Origin: Anastrepha obliqua
Lineage: Eukaryota > Arthropoda > Insecta > Diptera > Tephritidae
Direction: 5' to 3'
Length of the DNA: 64,000 nucleotides
Assembly (NCBI RefSeq): GCF_027943255.1
Contig: NW_026562320.1
Coordinates: forward strand, 1-64,000
Positions 14,450 through 28,000 of the stretch are shown one piece after another (positions within the stretch are counted from its first letter, which is position 1; each line of letters starts with the position of its first letter). A model generated the notes under the pieces. The model was not told where the DNA came from, made no database searches, and saw only the letters and a program-made list of their open reading frames with translations. The translations under genes were made by a program, and so were the position numbers.

Positions 14450-16420
14450 CGCTGAAACTTTCATTAAAAGTTAGGTAAGACTCTCCTCTTTCCAACAATG
14501 TACACTTCTTTGGCAATTGGTTGGAAATTGGATGTAAAACAATCAGAAAATGTCACATAAAAGCCTCATTGACTCGAATTTTTTTGAAACTTTTTTTGGC
14601 GGTAAAAGTCCCATAGTTCCCTCAATTCTGCTCCGATTTCGCTGAAACTTTCATTAGAAGTTAGATAAGACTCCCCTCTTTCCAACAATGTACACTTCTT
14701 TGGCAATTGGTTGGAAATTGGATGTAAAACAATCACAAAATGTCAGAAAAAAGCCTTTCTGACTCGAATTTTTCTGAACATTTTTGGCGGTAAAAGTCCC
14801 ATAGTTCCCTCAATTCTGCTCCGATTTCGCTGAAACTTTCATTAAAAGTTAGATAAGACTCCCCTCTTTCCAACAATGTACACTTCTTTGGCAATTGGTT
14901 GGAAATTGGATGTAAAACAATCACAAAATGTCAGAAAAAAGCCTTTCTGACTCGAATTTTTCTGAACATTTTTGGCGGTAAAAGTCCCATAGTTCCCTCA
15001 ATTCTGCTCCGATTTCGCTGAAACTTTCATTAAAAGTTAGGTAAGACTCTCCTCTTTCCAACAATGTACACTTCTTTGGCAATTGGTTGGAAATTGGATG
15101 TAAACCAATGACAAAATGTCAGAAAAAAGCCTTTCTGACTCGAATTTTTCTGAACATTTTTGGCGGTAAAAGTCGTATAGTTCCCTCAAGTCTGCTCCGA
15201 TTTCGCTGAAACTTTCATTAAAAGTTAGATAAGACTCTCCTCTTTCCAACAATGTACACTTCTTTGGCAATTGGTTGGAAATTGGATGTAAAACAATCAG
15301 AAAATGTCACATAAAAGCCTCATTGACTAGAATTTTTTTGAAACTTTTTTTGGCGGTAAAAGTCCCATAGTTCCCTCAATTCTGCTCCGATTTCGCTGAA
15401 ACTTTCATTAAAAGTTAGGTAAGACTCTCCTCTTTCCAACAATGTACACTTCTTTGGCAATTGGTTGGAAATTGGATGTAAAACAATGACAAAATGTCAG
15501 AAAAAAGCCTTTCTGACTCGAATTTTTCTGAACATTTTTGGCGGTAAAAGTCGTATAGTTCCCTCAACTCTGCTCCGATTTCGCTGAAACTTTCATTAAA
15601 AGTTAGATAAGACTCTCCTCTTTCCAATAATGTACACTTCTTTGGCAATTGGTTGGAAATTGGATGTAAAACAATCAGAAAATGTCACATAAAAGCCTCA
15701 TTGACTCGAATTTTTTTGAAACTGTTTTTGGCGGTAAAAGTCCCATAGTTCCCTCAATTCTGCTCCGATTTCGCTGAAACTTCCATTAAAAGTTAGGTAA
15801 GACTCTCCTCTTTCCAACAATGTACACTTCTTTGGCAATTGGTTGGAAATTGGATGTAAAACAATCACAAAATGTCAGAAAAAAGCCTTTCTGACTCGAA
15901 TTTTTCTGAACATTTTTGGCGGTAAAAGTCCCATAGTTCCCTCAATTCTGCTCCGATTTCGCTGAAACTTTCATTAAAAGTTAGGTAAGACTCTCCTCTT
16001 TCCAACAATGTACACTTCTTTGGCAATTGGTTGGAAATTGGATGTAAACCAATGACAAAATGTCAGAAAAAAGCCTTTCTGACTCGAATTTTTCTGAACA
16101 TTTTTGGCGGTAAAAGTCGTATAGTTCCCTCAAGTCTGCTCCGATTTCGCTGAAACTTTCATTAAAAGTTAGATAAGACTCTCCTCTTTCCAACAATGTA
16201 CACTTCTTTGGCAATTGGTTGGAAATTGGATGTAAAACAATCAGAAAATGTCACATAAAAGCCTCATTGACTAGAATTTTTTTGAAACTTTTTTTGGCGG
16301 TAAAAGTCCCATAGTTCCCTCAATTCTGCTCCGATTTCGCTGAAACTTTCATTAAAAGTTAGGTAAGACTCTCCTCTTTCCAACAATGTACACTTCTTTG
16401 GCAATTGGTTGGAAATTGGA
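14450..16420. repeat. Multi-monomer block also present at about 22,380-24,350
   Basis: Variant order, including AAACCAATGAC, CTAGAATT, CAACTCTG, CCAATAATG and GAAACTGTTTTTGG, repeats at a constant offset of 7,929 bp (15,037/22,966, 15,415/23,344, 15,981/23,910). Its left part also repeats the 12.1-12.9 kb stretch at an offset of 2,268 bp (12,465/14,733, 12,769/15,037), 12 monomers. The same rare pair CAACTCTG plus CCAATAATG is found at 4.5 kb, 55.4 kb and 58.2 kb. Confidence 0.75.
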
Positions 16421-16666
16421 TGTAAAACAATGACAAAATGTCAGAAAAAAGCCTTTCTGACTCGAATTTTTCTGAACATTTTTGGCGGTAAAAGTCGTAT
16501 AGTTCCCTCAATTCTGCTCCGATTTCGCTGAAACTTTCATTAGAAATTAGGTAAGACTCTCCCCTTTCCAACAATGTACACTTCTTTGGCAATTGGTTGG
16601 AAATTGGATGTAAAACAATCACAAAATGTCAGAAAAAAGCCTTTCTGACTCGAATTTTTCTGAACA

Positions 16667-16670
16667 CCAC
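16667..16670. repeat. 4-bp insertion CCAC in an A-type monomer
   Basis: The sequence reads GAACACCACTTTTTGGCGG where all other copies have GAACATTTTTGGCGG. This is a private insertion near a T-run. Exact placement within CACCAC is ambiguous by a base or two. Confidence 0.75.
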
Positions 16671-17275
16671 TTTTTGGCGGTAAAAGTCCCATAGTTCCCT
16701 CAATTCTGCTCCGATTTCGCTGAAACTTCCATTAAAAGTTAGGTAAGACTCTCCTCTTTCCAACAATGTACACTTCTTTGGCAATTGGTTGGAAATTGGA
16801 TGTAAAACAATGACAAAATGTCAGAAAAAAGCCTTTCTGACTCGAATTTTTCTGAACATTTTTGGCGGTAAAAGTCCCATAGTTCCCCTCAATTCTGCTC
16901 CGATTTCGCTGAAACTTCCATTAAAAGTTAGATAAGATTCTCCTCTTTCCAACAATGTACACTTCTTTGGCAATTGGTTGGAAATTGGATGTAAAACAAT
17001 CACAAAATGTCAGAAAAAAGCCTTTCTGACTCGAATTTTTCTGAACATTTTTGGCGGTAAAAGTCCCATAGTTCCCTCAATTCTGCTCCGATTTCGCTGA
17101 AACTTTCATTAAAAGTTAGATAAGACTCTCCTCTTTCCAACAATGTACACTTCTTTGGCAATTGGTTGGAAATTGGATGTAAAACAATCAGAAAATGTCA
17201 CATAAAAGCCTCATTGACTCGAATTTTTTTGAAACTTTTTTTGGCGGTAAAAGTCCCATAGTTCCCTCAATTCTG

Positions 17276-17464
17276 CTCCGATTTCGCTAAAACTTTCATT
17301 AAAAGTTAGGTAAGACTCTCCTCTTTCCAACATGTACACTTCTTTGGCAATTGGTTGGAAATTGGATGTAGAACAATGACAAAATGTCACATAAAAGCCT
17401 CATTGACTCGAATTTTTTTGAAACTTTTTTTGGCGGTAAAAGTCCCATAGTTCCCTCAATTCTG
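17276..17464. repeat. Chimeric monomer: A-type head, B-type tail
   Basis: The left part carries the GACAAAATGTCA signature of the A subtype, but it continues CATAAAAGCCTCATTGAC and the long B-type T-runs. The switch falls in the shared AAAATGTCA, as expected of unequal crossover or gene conversion between A and B copies. The copy also has the CATGTACAC deletion and a private TAGAACAATG substitution. Confidence 0.8.
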
Positions 17465-20400
17465 CTCCGATTTCGCTAAAACTTTCACTAAAAGTTAGGT
17501 AAGACTCTCCTCTTTCCAACAATGTACACTTCTTTGGCAATTGGTTGGAAATTGGATGTAAAACAATGACAAAATGTCAGAAAAAAGCCTTTCTGACTCG
17601 AATTTTTCTGAACATTTTTGGCGGTAAAAGTCGTATAGTTCCCTCAATTCTGCTCCGATTTCGCTGAAACTTTCATTAAAAGTTAGGTAAGACTCTCCTC
17701 TTTCCAACAATGTACACTTCTTTGGCAATTGGTTGGAAATTGGATGTAAAACAATCAGAAAATGTCACATAAAAGCCTCATTGACTCGAATTTTTTTGAA
17801 ACTTTTTTTGGCGGTAAAAGTCCCATAGTTCCCTCAATTCTGCTCCGATTTCGCTGAAACTTTCATTAAAAGTTAGATAAGACTCCCCTCTTTCCAACAA
17901 TGTACACTTCTTTGGCAATTGGTTGGAAATTGGATGTAAAACAATCACAAAATGTCAGAAAAAAGCCTTTCTGACTCGAATTTTTCTGAACATTTTTGGC
18001 GGTAAAAGTCCCATAGTTCCCTCAATTCTGCTCCGATTTCGCTGAAACTTTCATTAAAAGTTAGGTAAGACTCTCCTCTTTCCAACAATGTACACTTCTT
18101 TGGCAATTGGTTGGAAATTGGATGTAAAACAATCACAAAATGTCAGAAAAAAGCCTTTCTGACTCGAATTTTTCTGAACATTTTTGGCGGTTAAAAGTCC
18201 CATAGTTCCCTCAATTCTGCTCCGATTTCGCTGAAACTTTCATTAAAAGTTAGGTAAGACTCTCCTCTTTCCAACAATGTACACTTCTTTGGCAATTGGT
18301 TGGAAATTGGATGTAAAACAATCAGAAAATGTCACATAAAAGCCTCATTGACTCGAATTTTTTTGAAACTTTTTTTGGCGGTAAAAGTCCCATAGTTCCC
18401 TCAATTCTGCTCCGATTTCGCTGAAACTTTCATTAGAAGTTAGATAAGACTCCCCTCTTTCCAACAATGTACACTTCTTTGGCAATTGGTTGGAAATTGG
18501 ATGTAAAACAATCACAAAATGTCAGAAAAAAGCCTTTCTGACTCGAATTTTTCTGAACATTTTTGGCGGTAAAAGTCCCATAGTTCCCTCAATTCTGCTC
18601 CGATTTCGCTGAAACTTTCATTAGAAGTTAGATAAGACTCCCCTCTTTCCAACAATGTACACTTCTTTGGCAATTGGTTGGAAATTGGATGTAAAACAAT
18701 CACAAAATGTCAGAAAAAAGCCTTTCTGACTCGAATTTTTCTGAACATTTTTGGCGGTAAAAGTCGTATAGTTCCCTCAATTCTGCTCCGATTTCGCTGA
18801 AACTTTCATTAAAAGTTAGGTAAGACTCTCCTCTTTCCAACAATGTACACTTCTTTGGCAATTGGTTGGAAATTGGATGTAAAACAATCACAAAATGTCA
18901 GAAAAAAGCCTTTCTGACTCGAATTTTTCTGAACATTTTTGGCGGTAAAAGTCCCATAGTTCCCTCAATTCTGCTCCGATTTCGCTGAAACTTTCATTAA
19001 AAGTTAGATAAGACTCCCCTCTTTCCAACAATGTACACTTCTTTGGCAATTGGTTGGAAATTGGATGTAAAACAATCACAAAATGTCAGAAAAAAGCCTT
19101 TCTGACTCGAATTTTTCTGAACATTTTTGGCGGTAAAAGTCCCATAGTTCCCTCAATTCTGCTCCGATTTCGCTGAAACTTTCATTAGAAGTTAGGTAAG
19201 ACTCTCCTCTTTCCAACAATGTACACTTCTTTGGCAATTGGTTGGAAATTGGATGTAAACCAATGACAAAATATCAGAAAAAAGCCTTTCTGACTCGAAT
19301 TTTTCTGAACATTTTTGGCGGTAAAAGTCGTATAGTTCCCTCAAGTCTGCTCCGATTTCGCTGAAACTTTCATTAAAAGTTAGATAAGACTCTCCTCTTT
19401 CCAACAATGTACACTTCTTTGGCAATTGGTTGGAAATTGGATGTAAAACAATCAGAAAATGTCACATAAAAGCCTCATTGACTCGAATTTTTTTGAAACT
19501 GTTTTTGGCGGTAAAAGTCCATAGTTCCCTCAATTCTGCTCCGATTTCGCTGAAACTTCCATTAAAAGTTAGGTAAGACTCTCCTCTTTCCAACAATGTA
19601 CACTTCTTTGGCAATTGGTTGGAAATTGGATGTAAAACAATGACAAAATGTCAGAAAAAAGCCTTTCTGACTCGAATTTTTCTGAACATTTTTGGCGGTA
19701 AAAGTCCCATAGTTCCCTCAATTCTGCTCCGATTTCGCTGAAACTTCCATTAAAAGTTAGATAAGATTCTCCTCTTTCCAACAATGTACACTTCTTTGGC
19801 AATTGGTTGGAAATTGGATGTAAAACAATCACAAAATGTCAGAAAAAAGCCTTTCTGACTCGAATTTTTCTGAACATTTTTGGCGGTAAAAGTCCCATAG
19901 TTCCCTCAATTCTGCTCCGATTTCGCTGAAACTTCCATTAAAAGTTAGATAAGATTCTCCTCTTTCCAACAATGTACACTTCTTTGGCAATTGGTTGGAA
20001 ATTGGATGTAAAACAATCAGAAAATGTCACATAAAAGCCTCATTGACTCGAATTTTTTTGAAACTTTTTTTGGCGGTAAAAGTCCCATAGTTCCCTCAAT
20101 TGTGCTCCGATTTCGCTAAAACTTTCATTAGAAGTTAGGTAAGACTCTCCTCTTTCGAACAATGTACACTTCTTTGGCAATTGGTTGGAAATTGGATGTA
20201 AAACAATGACAAAATGTCAGAAAAAAGCCTTTCTGACTCGAATTTTTCTGAACATTTTTGGCGGTAAAAGTCCCATAGTTCCCTCAATTCTGCTCCGATT
20301 TCGCTGAAACTTCCATTAAAAGTTAGATAAGATTCTCCTCTTTCCAACAATGTACACTTCTTTGGCAATTGGTTGGAAATTGGATGTAAAACAATCACAA

Positions 20401-20670
20401 AATGTCAGAAAAAAGCCTTTCTGACTCGAATTTTTCTGAACATTTTTGGCGGTAAAAGTCCCATAGTTCCCTCAATTCTGCTCCGATTTCGCTGAAACTT
20501 TCATTAAAAGTTAGATAAGACTCTCCTCTTTCCAACAATGTACACTTCTTTGGCAATTGGTTGGAAATTGGATGTAAAACAATCAGAAAATGTCACATAA
20601 AAGCCTCATTGACTCGAATTTTTTTGAAACTTTTTTTGGCGGTAAAAGTCCCATAGTTCCCTCAATTCTG

Positions 20671-23600
20671 CTCCGATTTCGCTAAAACTTTCATTAAAAG
20701 TTAGGTAAGACTCTCCTCTTTCCAACATGTACACTTCTTTGGCAATTGGTTGGAAATTGGATGTAAAACAATGACAAAATGTCAGAAAAAAGCCTTTCTG
20801 ACTCGAATTTTTCTGAACATTTTTGGCGGTAAAAGTCGTATAGTTCCCTCAAGTCTGCTCCGATTTCGCTGAAACTTCCATTAAAAGTTAGATAAGATTC
20901 TCCTCTTTCCAACAATGTACACTTCTTTGGCAATTGGTTGGAAATTGGATGTAAAACAATGACAAAATGTCAGAAAAAAGCCTTTCTGACTCGAATTTTT
21001 CTGAACATTTTTGGCGGTAAAAGTCGTATAGTTCCCTCAAGTCTGCTCCGATTTCGCTGAAACTTTCATTAAAAGTTAGATAAGACTCTCCTCTTTCCAA
21101 CAATGTACACTTCTTTGGCAATTGGTTGGAAATTGGATGTAAAACAATCAGAAAATGTCACATAAAAGCCTCATTGACTAGAATTTTTTTGAAACTTTTT
21201 TTGGCGGTAAAAGTCCCATAGTTCCCTCAATTCTGCTCCGATTTCGCTGAAACTTTCATTAAAAGTTAGATAAGACTCTCCTCTTTCCAACAATGTACAC
21301 TTCTTTGGCAATTGGTTGGAAATTGGATGTAAAACAATCAGAAAATGTCACATAAAAGCCTCATTGACTAGAATTTTTTTGAAACTTTTTTTGGCGGTAA
21401 AAGTCCCATAGTTCCCTCAATTCTGCTCCGATTTCGCTGAAACTTTCATTAAAAGTTAGATAAGACTCTCCTCTCTCCAACAGTGTACACTTCTTTGGCA
21501 ATTGGTTGGAAATTGGATGTAAAACAATCACAAAATGTCAGAAAAAAGCCTTTCTGACTCGAATTTTTCTGAACATTTTTGGCGGTAAAAGTCCCATAGT
21601 TCCCTCAATTCTGCTCCGATTTCGCTGAAACTTCCATTAAAAGTTAGATAAGATTCTCCTCTTTCCAACAATGTACACTTCTTTGGCAATTGGTTGGAAA
21701 TTGGATGTAAAACAATCAGAAAATGTCACATAAAAGCCTCATTGACTCGAATTTTTTTGAAACTTTTTTTGGCGGTAAAAGTCCCATAGTTCCCTCAATT
21801 CTGCTCCGATTTCGCTAAAACTTTCATTAAAAGTTAGGTAAGACTCTCCTCTTTCCAACAATGTACACTTCTTTGGCAATTGGTTGGAAATTGGATGTAA
21901 AACAATGACAAAATGTCAGAAAAAAGCCTTTCTGACTCGAATTTTTCTGAACATTTTTGGCGGTAAAAGTCGTATAGTTCCCTCAATTCTTCTCCGATTT
22001 CGCTGAAACTTTCATTAAAAGTTAGATAAGACTCTCCTCTTTCCAACAATGTACACTTCTTTGGCAATTGGTTGGAAATTGGATGTAAAACAATCAGAAA
22101 ATGTCACATAAAAGCCTCATTGACTCGAATTTTTTTGAAACTTTTTTTGGCGGTAAAAGTCCCATAGTTCCCTCAATTCTGCTCCGATTTCGCTGAAACT
22201 TCCACTAAAAGTTAGATAAGACTCTCCTCTTTCCAACAATGTACACTTCTTTGGCAATTGGTTGGAAATTGGATGTAAAACAATCACAAAATGTCAGAAA
22301 AAAGCCTTTCTGACTCGAATTTTTCTGAACATTTTTGGCGGTAAAAGTCCCATAGTTCCCTCAATTCTGCTCCGATTTCGCTGAAACTTTCATTAAAAGT
22401 TAGGTAAGACTCTCCTCTTTCCAACAATGTACACTTCTTTGGCAATTGGTTGGAAATTGGATGTAAAACAATCAGAAAATGTCACATAAAAGCCTCATTG
22501 ACTCGAATTTTTTTGAAACTTTTTTTGGCGGTAAAAGTCCCATAGTTCCCTCAATTCTGCTCCGATTTCGCTGAAACTTTCATTAGAAGTTAGATAAGAC
22601 TCCCCTCTTTCCAACAATGTACACTTCTTTGGCAATTGGTTGGAAATTGGATGTAAAACAATCACAAAATGTCAGAAAAAAGCCTTTCTGACTCGAATTT
22701 TTCTGAACATTTTTGGCGGTAAAAGTCCCATAGTTCCCTCAATTCTGCTCCGATTTCGCTGAAACTTTCATTAAAAGTTAGATAAGACTCCCCTCTTTCC
22801 AACAATGTACACTTCTTTGGCAATTGGTTGGAAATTGGATGTAAAACAATCACAAAATGTCAGAAAAAAGCCTTTCTGACTCGAATTTTTCTGAACATTT
22901 TTGGCGGTAAAAGTCCCATAGTTCCCTCAATTCTGCTCCGATTTCGCTGAAACTTTCATTAAAAGTTAGGTAAGACTCTCCTCTTTCCAACAATGTACAC
23001 TTCTTTGGCAATTGGTTGGAAATTGGATGTAAACCAATGACAAAATGTCAGAAAAAAGCCTTTCTGACTCGAATTTTTCTGAACATTTTTGGCGGTAAAA
23101 GTCGTATAGTTCCCTCAAGTCTGCTCCGATTTCGCTGAAACTTTCATTAAAAGTTAGATAAGACTCTCCTCTTTCCAACAATGTACACTTCTTTGGCAAT
23201 TGGTTGGAAATTGGATGTAAAACAATCAGAAAATGTCACATAAAAGCCTCATTGACTAGAATTTTTTTGAAACTTTTTTTGGCGGTAAAAGTCCCATAGT
23301 TCCCTCAATTCTGCTCCGATTTCGCTGAAACTTTCATTAAAAGTTAGGTAAGACTCTCCTCTTTCCAACAATGTACACTTCTTTGGCAATTGGTTGGAAA
23401 TTGGATGTAAAACAATGACAAAATGTCAGAAAAAAGCCTTTCTGACTCGAATTTTTCTGAACATTTTTGGCGGTAAAAGTCGTATAGTTCCCTCAACTCT
23501 GCTCCGATTTCGCTGAAACTTTCATTAAAAGTTAGATAAGACTCTCCTCTTTCCAATAATGTACACTTCTTTGGCAATTGGTTGGAAATTGGATGTAAAA

Positions 23601-25011
23601 CAATCAGAAAATGTCACATAAAAGCCTCATTGACTCGAATTTTTTTGAAACTGTTTTTGGCGGTAAAAGTCCCATAGTTCCCTCAATTCTGCTCCGATTT
23701 CGCTGAAACTTCCATTAAAAGTTAGGTAAGACTCTCCTCTTTCCAACAATGTACACTTCTTTGGCAATTGGTTGGAAATTGGATGTAAAACAATCACAAA
23801 ATGTCAGAAAAAAGCCTTTCTGACTCGAATTTTTCTGAACATTTTTGGCGGTAAAAGTCCCATAGTTCCCTCAATTCTGCTCCGATTTCGCTGAAACTTT
23901 CATTAAAAGTTAGGTAAGACTCTCCTCTTTCCAACAATGTACACTTCTTTGGCAATTGGTTGGAAATTGGATGTAAACCAATGACAAAATGTCAGAAAAA
24001 AGCCTTTCTGACTCGAATTTTTCTGAACATTTTTGGCGGTAAAAGTCGTATAGTTCCCTCAAGTCTGCTCCGATTTCGCTGAAACTTTCATTAAAAGTTA
24101 GATAAGACTCTCCTCTTTCCAACAATGTACACTTCTTTGGCAATTGGTTGGAAATTGGATGTAAAACAATCAGAAAATGTCACATAAAAGCCTCATTGAC
24201 TAGAATTTTTTTGAAACTTTTTTTGGCGGTAAAAGTCCCATAGTTCCCTCAATTCTGCTCCGATTTCGCTGAAACTTTCATTAAAAGTTAGGTAAGACTC
24301 TCCTCTTTCCAACAATGTACACTTCTTTGGCAATTGGTTGGAAATTGGATGTAAAACAATCACAAAATGTCAGAAAAAAGCCTTTCTGACTCGAATTTTT
24401 CTGAACATTTTTGGCGGTAAAAGTCCCATAGTTCCCTCAATTCTGCTCCGATTTCGCTGAAACTTCCATTAAAAGTTAGGTAAGACTCTCCTCTTTCCAA
24501 CAATGTACACTTCTTTGGCAATTGGTTGGAAATTGGATGTAAAACAATGACAAAATGTCAGAAAAAAGCCTTTCTGACTCGAATTTTTCTGAACATTTTT
24601 GGCGGTAAAAGTCCCATAGTTCCCTCAATTCTGCTCCGATTTCGCTGAAACTTCCATTAAAAGTTAGGTAAGACTCTCCTCTTTCCAACAATGTACACTT
24701 CTTTGGCAATTGGTTGGAAATTGGATGTAAAACAATCACAAAATGTCAGAAAAAAGCCTTTCTGACTCGAATTTTTCTGAACATTTTTGGCGGTAAAAGT
24801 CCCATAGTTCCCTCAATTCTGCTCCGATTTCGCTGAAACTTTCATTAAAAGTTAGATAAGACTCTCCTCTTTCCAACAATGTACACTTCTTTGGCAATTG
24901 GTTGGAAATTGGATGTAAAACAATCAGAAAATGTCACATAAAAGCCTCATTGACTCGAATTTTTTTGAAACTTTTTTTGGCGGTAAAAGTCCCATAGTTC
25001 CCTCAATTCTG
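20671..25011. repeat. 23-monomer transitional unit preceding the regular HOR
   Basis: It starts with the HOR landmark monomer (GCTAAAAC, CATGTACAC, GACAAAATG, GTCGTAT, AAGTCTG). It is 4,341 bp to the next landmark, but its inside follows the older left-hand order: 21.4-23.1 kb matches 11.2-12.9 kb and 22.4-24.3 kb matches 14.5-16.4 kb. It also contains two successive B monomers with CTAGAATT (near 21,178 and 21,368), a local 190-bp duplication. Confidence 0.75.
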
Positions 25012-28000
25012 CTCCGATTTCGCTAAAACTTTCATTAAAAGTTAGGTAAGACTCTCCTCTTTCCAACATGTACACTTCTTTGGCAATTGGTTGGAAATTG
25101 GATGTAAAACAATGACAAAATGTCAGAAAAAAGCCTTTCTGACTCGAATTTTTCTGAACATTTTTGGCGGTAAAAGTCGTATAGTTCCCTCAAGTCTGCT
25201 CCGATTTCGCTGAAACTTCCATTAAAAGTTAGATAAGATTCTCCTCTTTCCAACAATGTACACTTCTTTGGCAATTGGTTGGAAATTGGATGTAAAACAA
25301 TCACAAAATGTCAGAAAAAAGCCTTTCTGACTCGAATTTTTCTGAACATTTTTGGCGGTAAAAGTCCCATAGTTCCCTCAATTCTGCTCCGATTTCGCTG
25401 AAACTTTCATTAAAAGTTAGATAAGACTCTCCTCTTTCCAACAATGTACACTTCTTTGGCAATTGGTTGGAAATTGGATGTAAAACAATCAGAAAATGTC
25501 ACATAAAAGCCTCATTGACTCGAATTTTTTTGAAACTTTTTTTGGCGGTAAAAGTCCCATAGTTCCCTCAATTCTGCTCCGATTTCGCTGAAACTTTCAT
25601 TAAAAGTTAGATAAGACTCTCCTCTCTCCAACAATGTACACTTCTTTGGCAATTGGTTGGAAATTGGATGTAAAACAATCACAAAATGTCAGAAAAAAGC
25701 CTTTCTGACTCGAATTTTTCTGAACATTTTTGGCGGTAAAAGTCCCATAGTTCCCTCAATTCTGCTCCGATTTCGCTGAAACTTTCATTAAAAGTTAGGT
25801 AAGACTCTCCTCTTTCCAACAATGTACACTTCTTTGGCAATTGGTTGGAAATTGGATGTAAAACAATGACAAAATGTCAGAAAAAAGCCTTTCTGACTCG
25901 AATTTTTCTGAACATTTTTGGCGGTAAAAGTCGTATAGTTCCCTCAATTCTGCTCCGATTTCGCTGAAACTTTCATTAGAAGTTAGGTAAGACTCTCCTC
26001 TTTCCAACAATGTACACTTCTTTGGCAATTGGTTGGAAATTGGATGTAAAACAATGACAAAATGTCAGAAAAAAGCCTTTCTGACTCGAATTTTTCTGAA
26101 CATTTTTGGCGGTAAAAGTCGTATAGTTCCCTCAATTCTGCTCCGATTTCGCTGAAACTTTCATTAAAAGTTAGGTAAGACTCTCCTCTTTCCAACAATG
26201 TACACTTCTTTGGCAATTGGTTGGAAATTGGATGTAAAACAATCACAAAATGTCAGAAAAAAGCCTTTCTGACTCGAATTTTTCTGAACATTTTTGGCGG
26301 TAAAAGTCCCATAGTTCCCTCAATTCTGCTCCGATTTCGCTGAAACTTCCACTAAAAGTTAGATAAGACTCTCCTCTTTCCAACAATGTACACTTCTTTG
26401 GCAATTGGTTGGAAATTGGATGTAAAACAATCACAAAATGTCAGAAAAAAGCCTTTCTGACTCGAATTTTTCTGAACATTTTTGGCGGTAAAAGTCCCAT
26501 AGTTCCCTCAATTCTGCTCCGATTTCGCTGAAACTTTCATTAAAAGTTAGGTAAGACTCTCCTCTTTCCAACAATGTACACTTCTTTGGCAATTGGTTGG
26601 AAATTGGATGTAAAACAATCAGAAAATGTCACATAAAAGCCTCATTGACTCGAATTTTTTTGAAACTTTTTTTGGCGGTAAAAGTCCCATAGTTCCCTCA
26701 ATTCTGCTCCGATTTCGCTGAAACTTTCATTAGAAGTTAGATAAGACTCCCCTCTTTCCAACAATGTACACTTCTTTGGCAATTGGTTGGAAATTGGATG
26801 TAAAACAATCACAAAATGTCAGAAAAAAGCCTTTCTGACTCGAATTTTTCTGAACATTTTTGGCGGTAAAAGTCCCATAGTTCCCTCAATTCTGCTCCGA
26901 TTTCGCTGAAACTTTCATTAAAAGTTAGATAAGACTCCCCTCTTTCCAACAATGTACACTTCTTTGGCAATTGGTTGGAAATTGGATGTAAAACAATCAC
27001 AAAATGTCAGAAAAAAGCCTTTCTGACTCGAATTTTTCTGAACATTTTTGGCGGTAAAAGTCGTATAGTTCCCTCAATTCTGCTCCGATTTCGCTGAAAC
27101 TTTCATTAAAAGTTAGGTAAGACTCTCCTCTTTCCAACAATGTACACTTCTTTGGCAATTGGTTGGAAATTGGATGTAAAACAATCACAAAATGTCAGAA
27201 AAAAGCCTTTCTGACTCGAATTTTTCTGAACATTTTTGGCGGTAAAAGTCCCATAGTTCCCTCAATTCTGCTCCGATTTCGCTGAAACTTTCATTAAAAG
27301 TTAGATAAGACTCCCCTCTTTCCAACAATGTACACTTCTTTGGCAATTGGTTGGAAATTGGATGTAAAACAATCACAAAATGTCAGAAAAAAGCCTTTCT
27401 GACTCGAATTTTTCTGAACATTTTTGGCGGTAAAAGTCCCATAGTTCCCTCAATTCTGCTCCGATTTCGCTGAAACTTTCATTAGAAGTTAGGTAAGACT
27501 CTCCTCTTTCCAACAATGTACACTTCTTTGGCAATTGGTTGGAAATTGGATGTAAACCAATGACAAAATGTCAGAAAAAAGCCTTTCTGACTCGAATTTT
27601 TCTGAACATTTTTGGCGGTAAAAGTCGTATAGTTCCCTCAAGTCTGCTCCGATTTCGCTGAAACTTTCATTAAAAGTTAGATAAGACTCTCCTCTTTCCA
27701 ACAATGTACACTTCTTTGGCAATTGGTTGGAAATTGGATGTAAAACAATCAGAAAATGTCACATAAAAGCCTCATTGACTCGAATTTTTTTGAAACTGTT
27801 TTTGGCGGTAAAAGTCCCATAGTTCCCTCAATTCTGCTCCGATTTCGCTGAAACTTCCATTAAAAGTTAGGTAAGACTCTCCTCTTTCCAACAATGTACA
27901 CTTCTTTGGCAATTGGTTGGAAATTGGATGTAAAACAATGACAAAATGTCAGAAAAAAGCCTTTCTGACTCGAATTTTTCTGAACATTTTTGGCGGTAAA

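Larger units (their letters stand above)
1..20670. repeat. Irregular, indel-rich part of the satellite array
   Basis: All monomers belong to the same family, but no single HOR period holds across this section. Monomer orders recur as blocks at mixed distances. At least 35 private indels of one or a few bases occur, for example near 701, 816, 1,549, 2,250, 3,580, 5,624, 5,718, 6,104, 8,616, 10,523, 11,486, 12,992, 17,331 and 19,519. Most lie in homopolymer runs. The longest minus-strand open frame of the window (10,597-10,956) depends on an extra base at about 10,703 and is not a gene. Confidence 0.9.
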
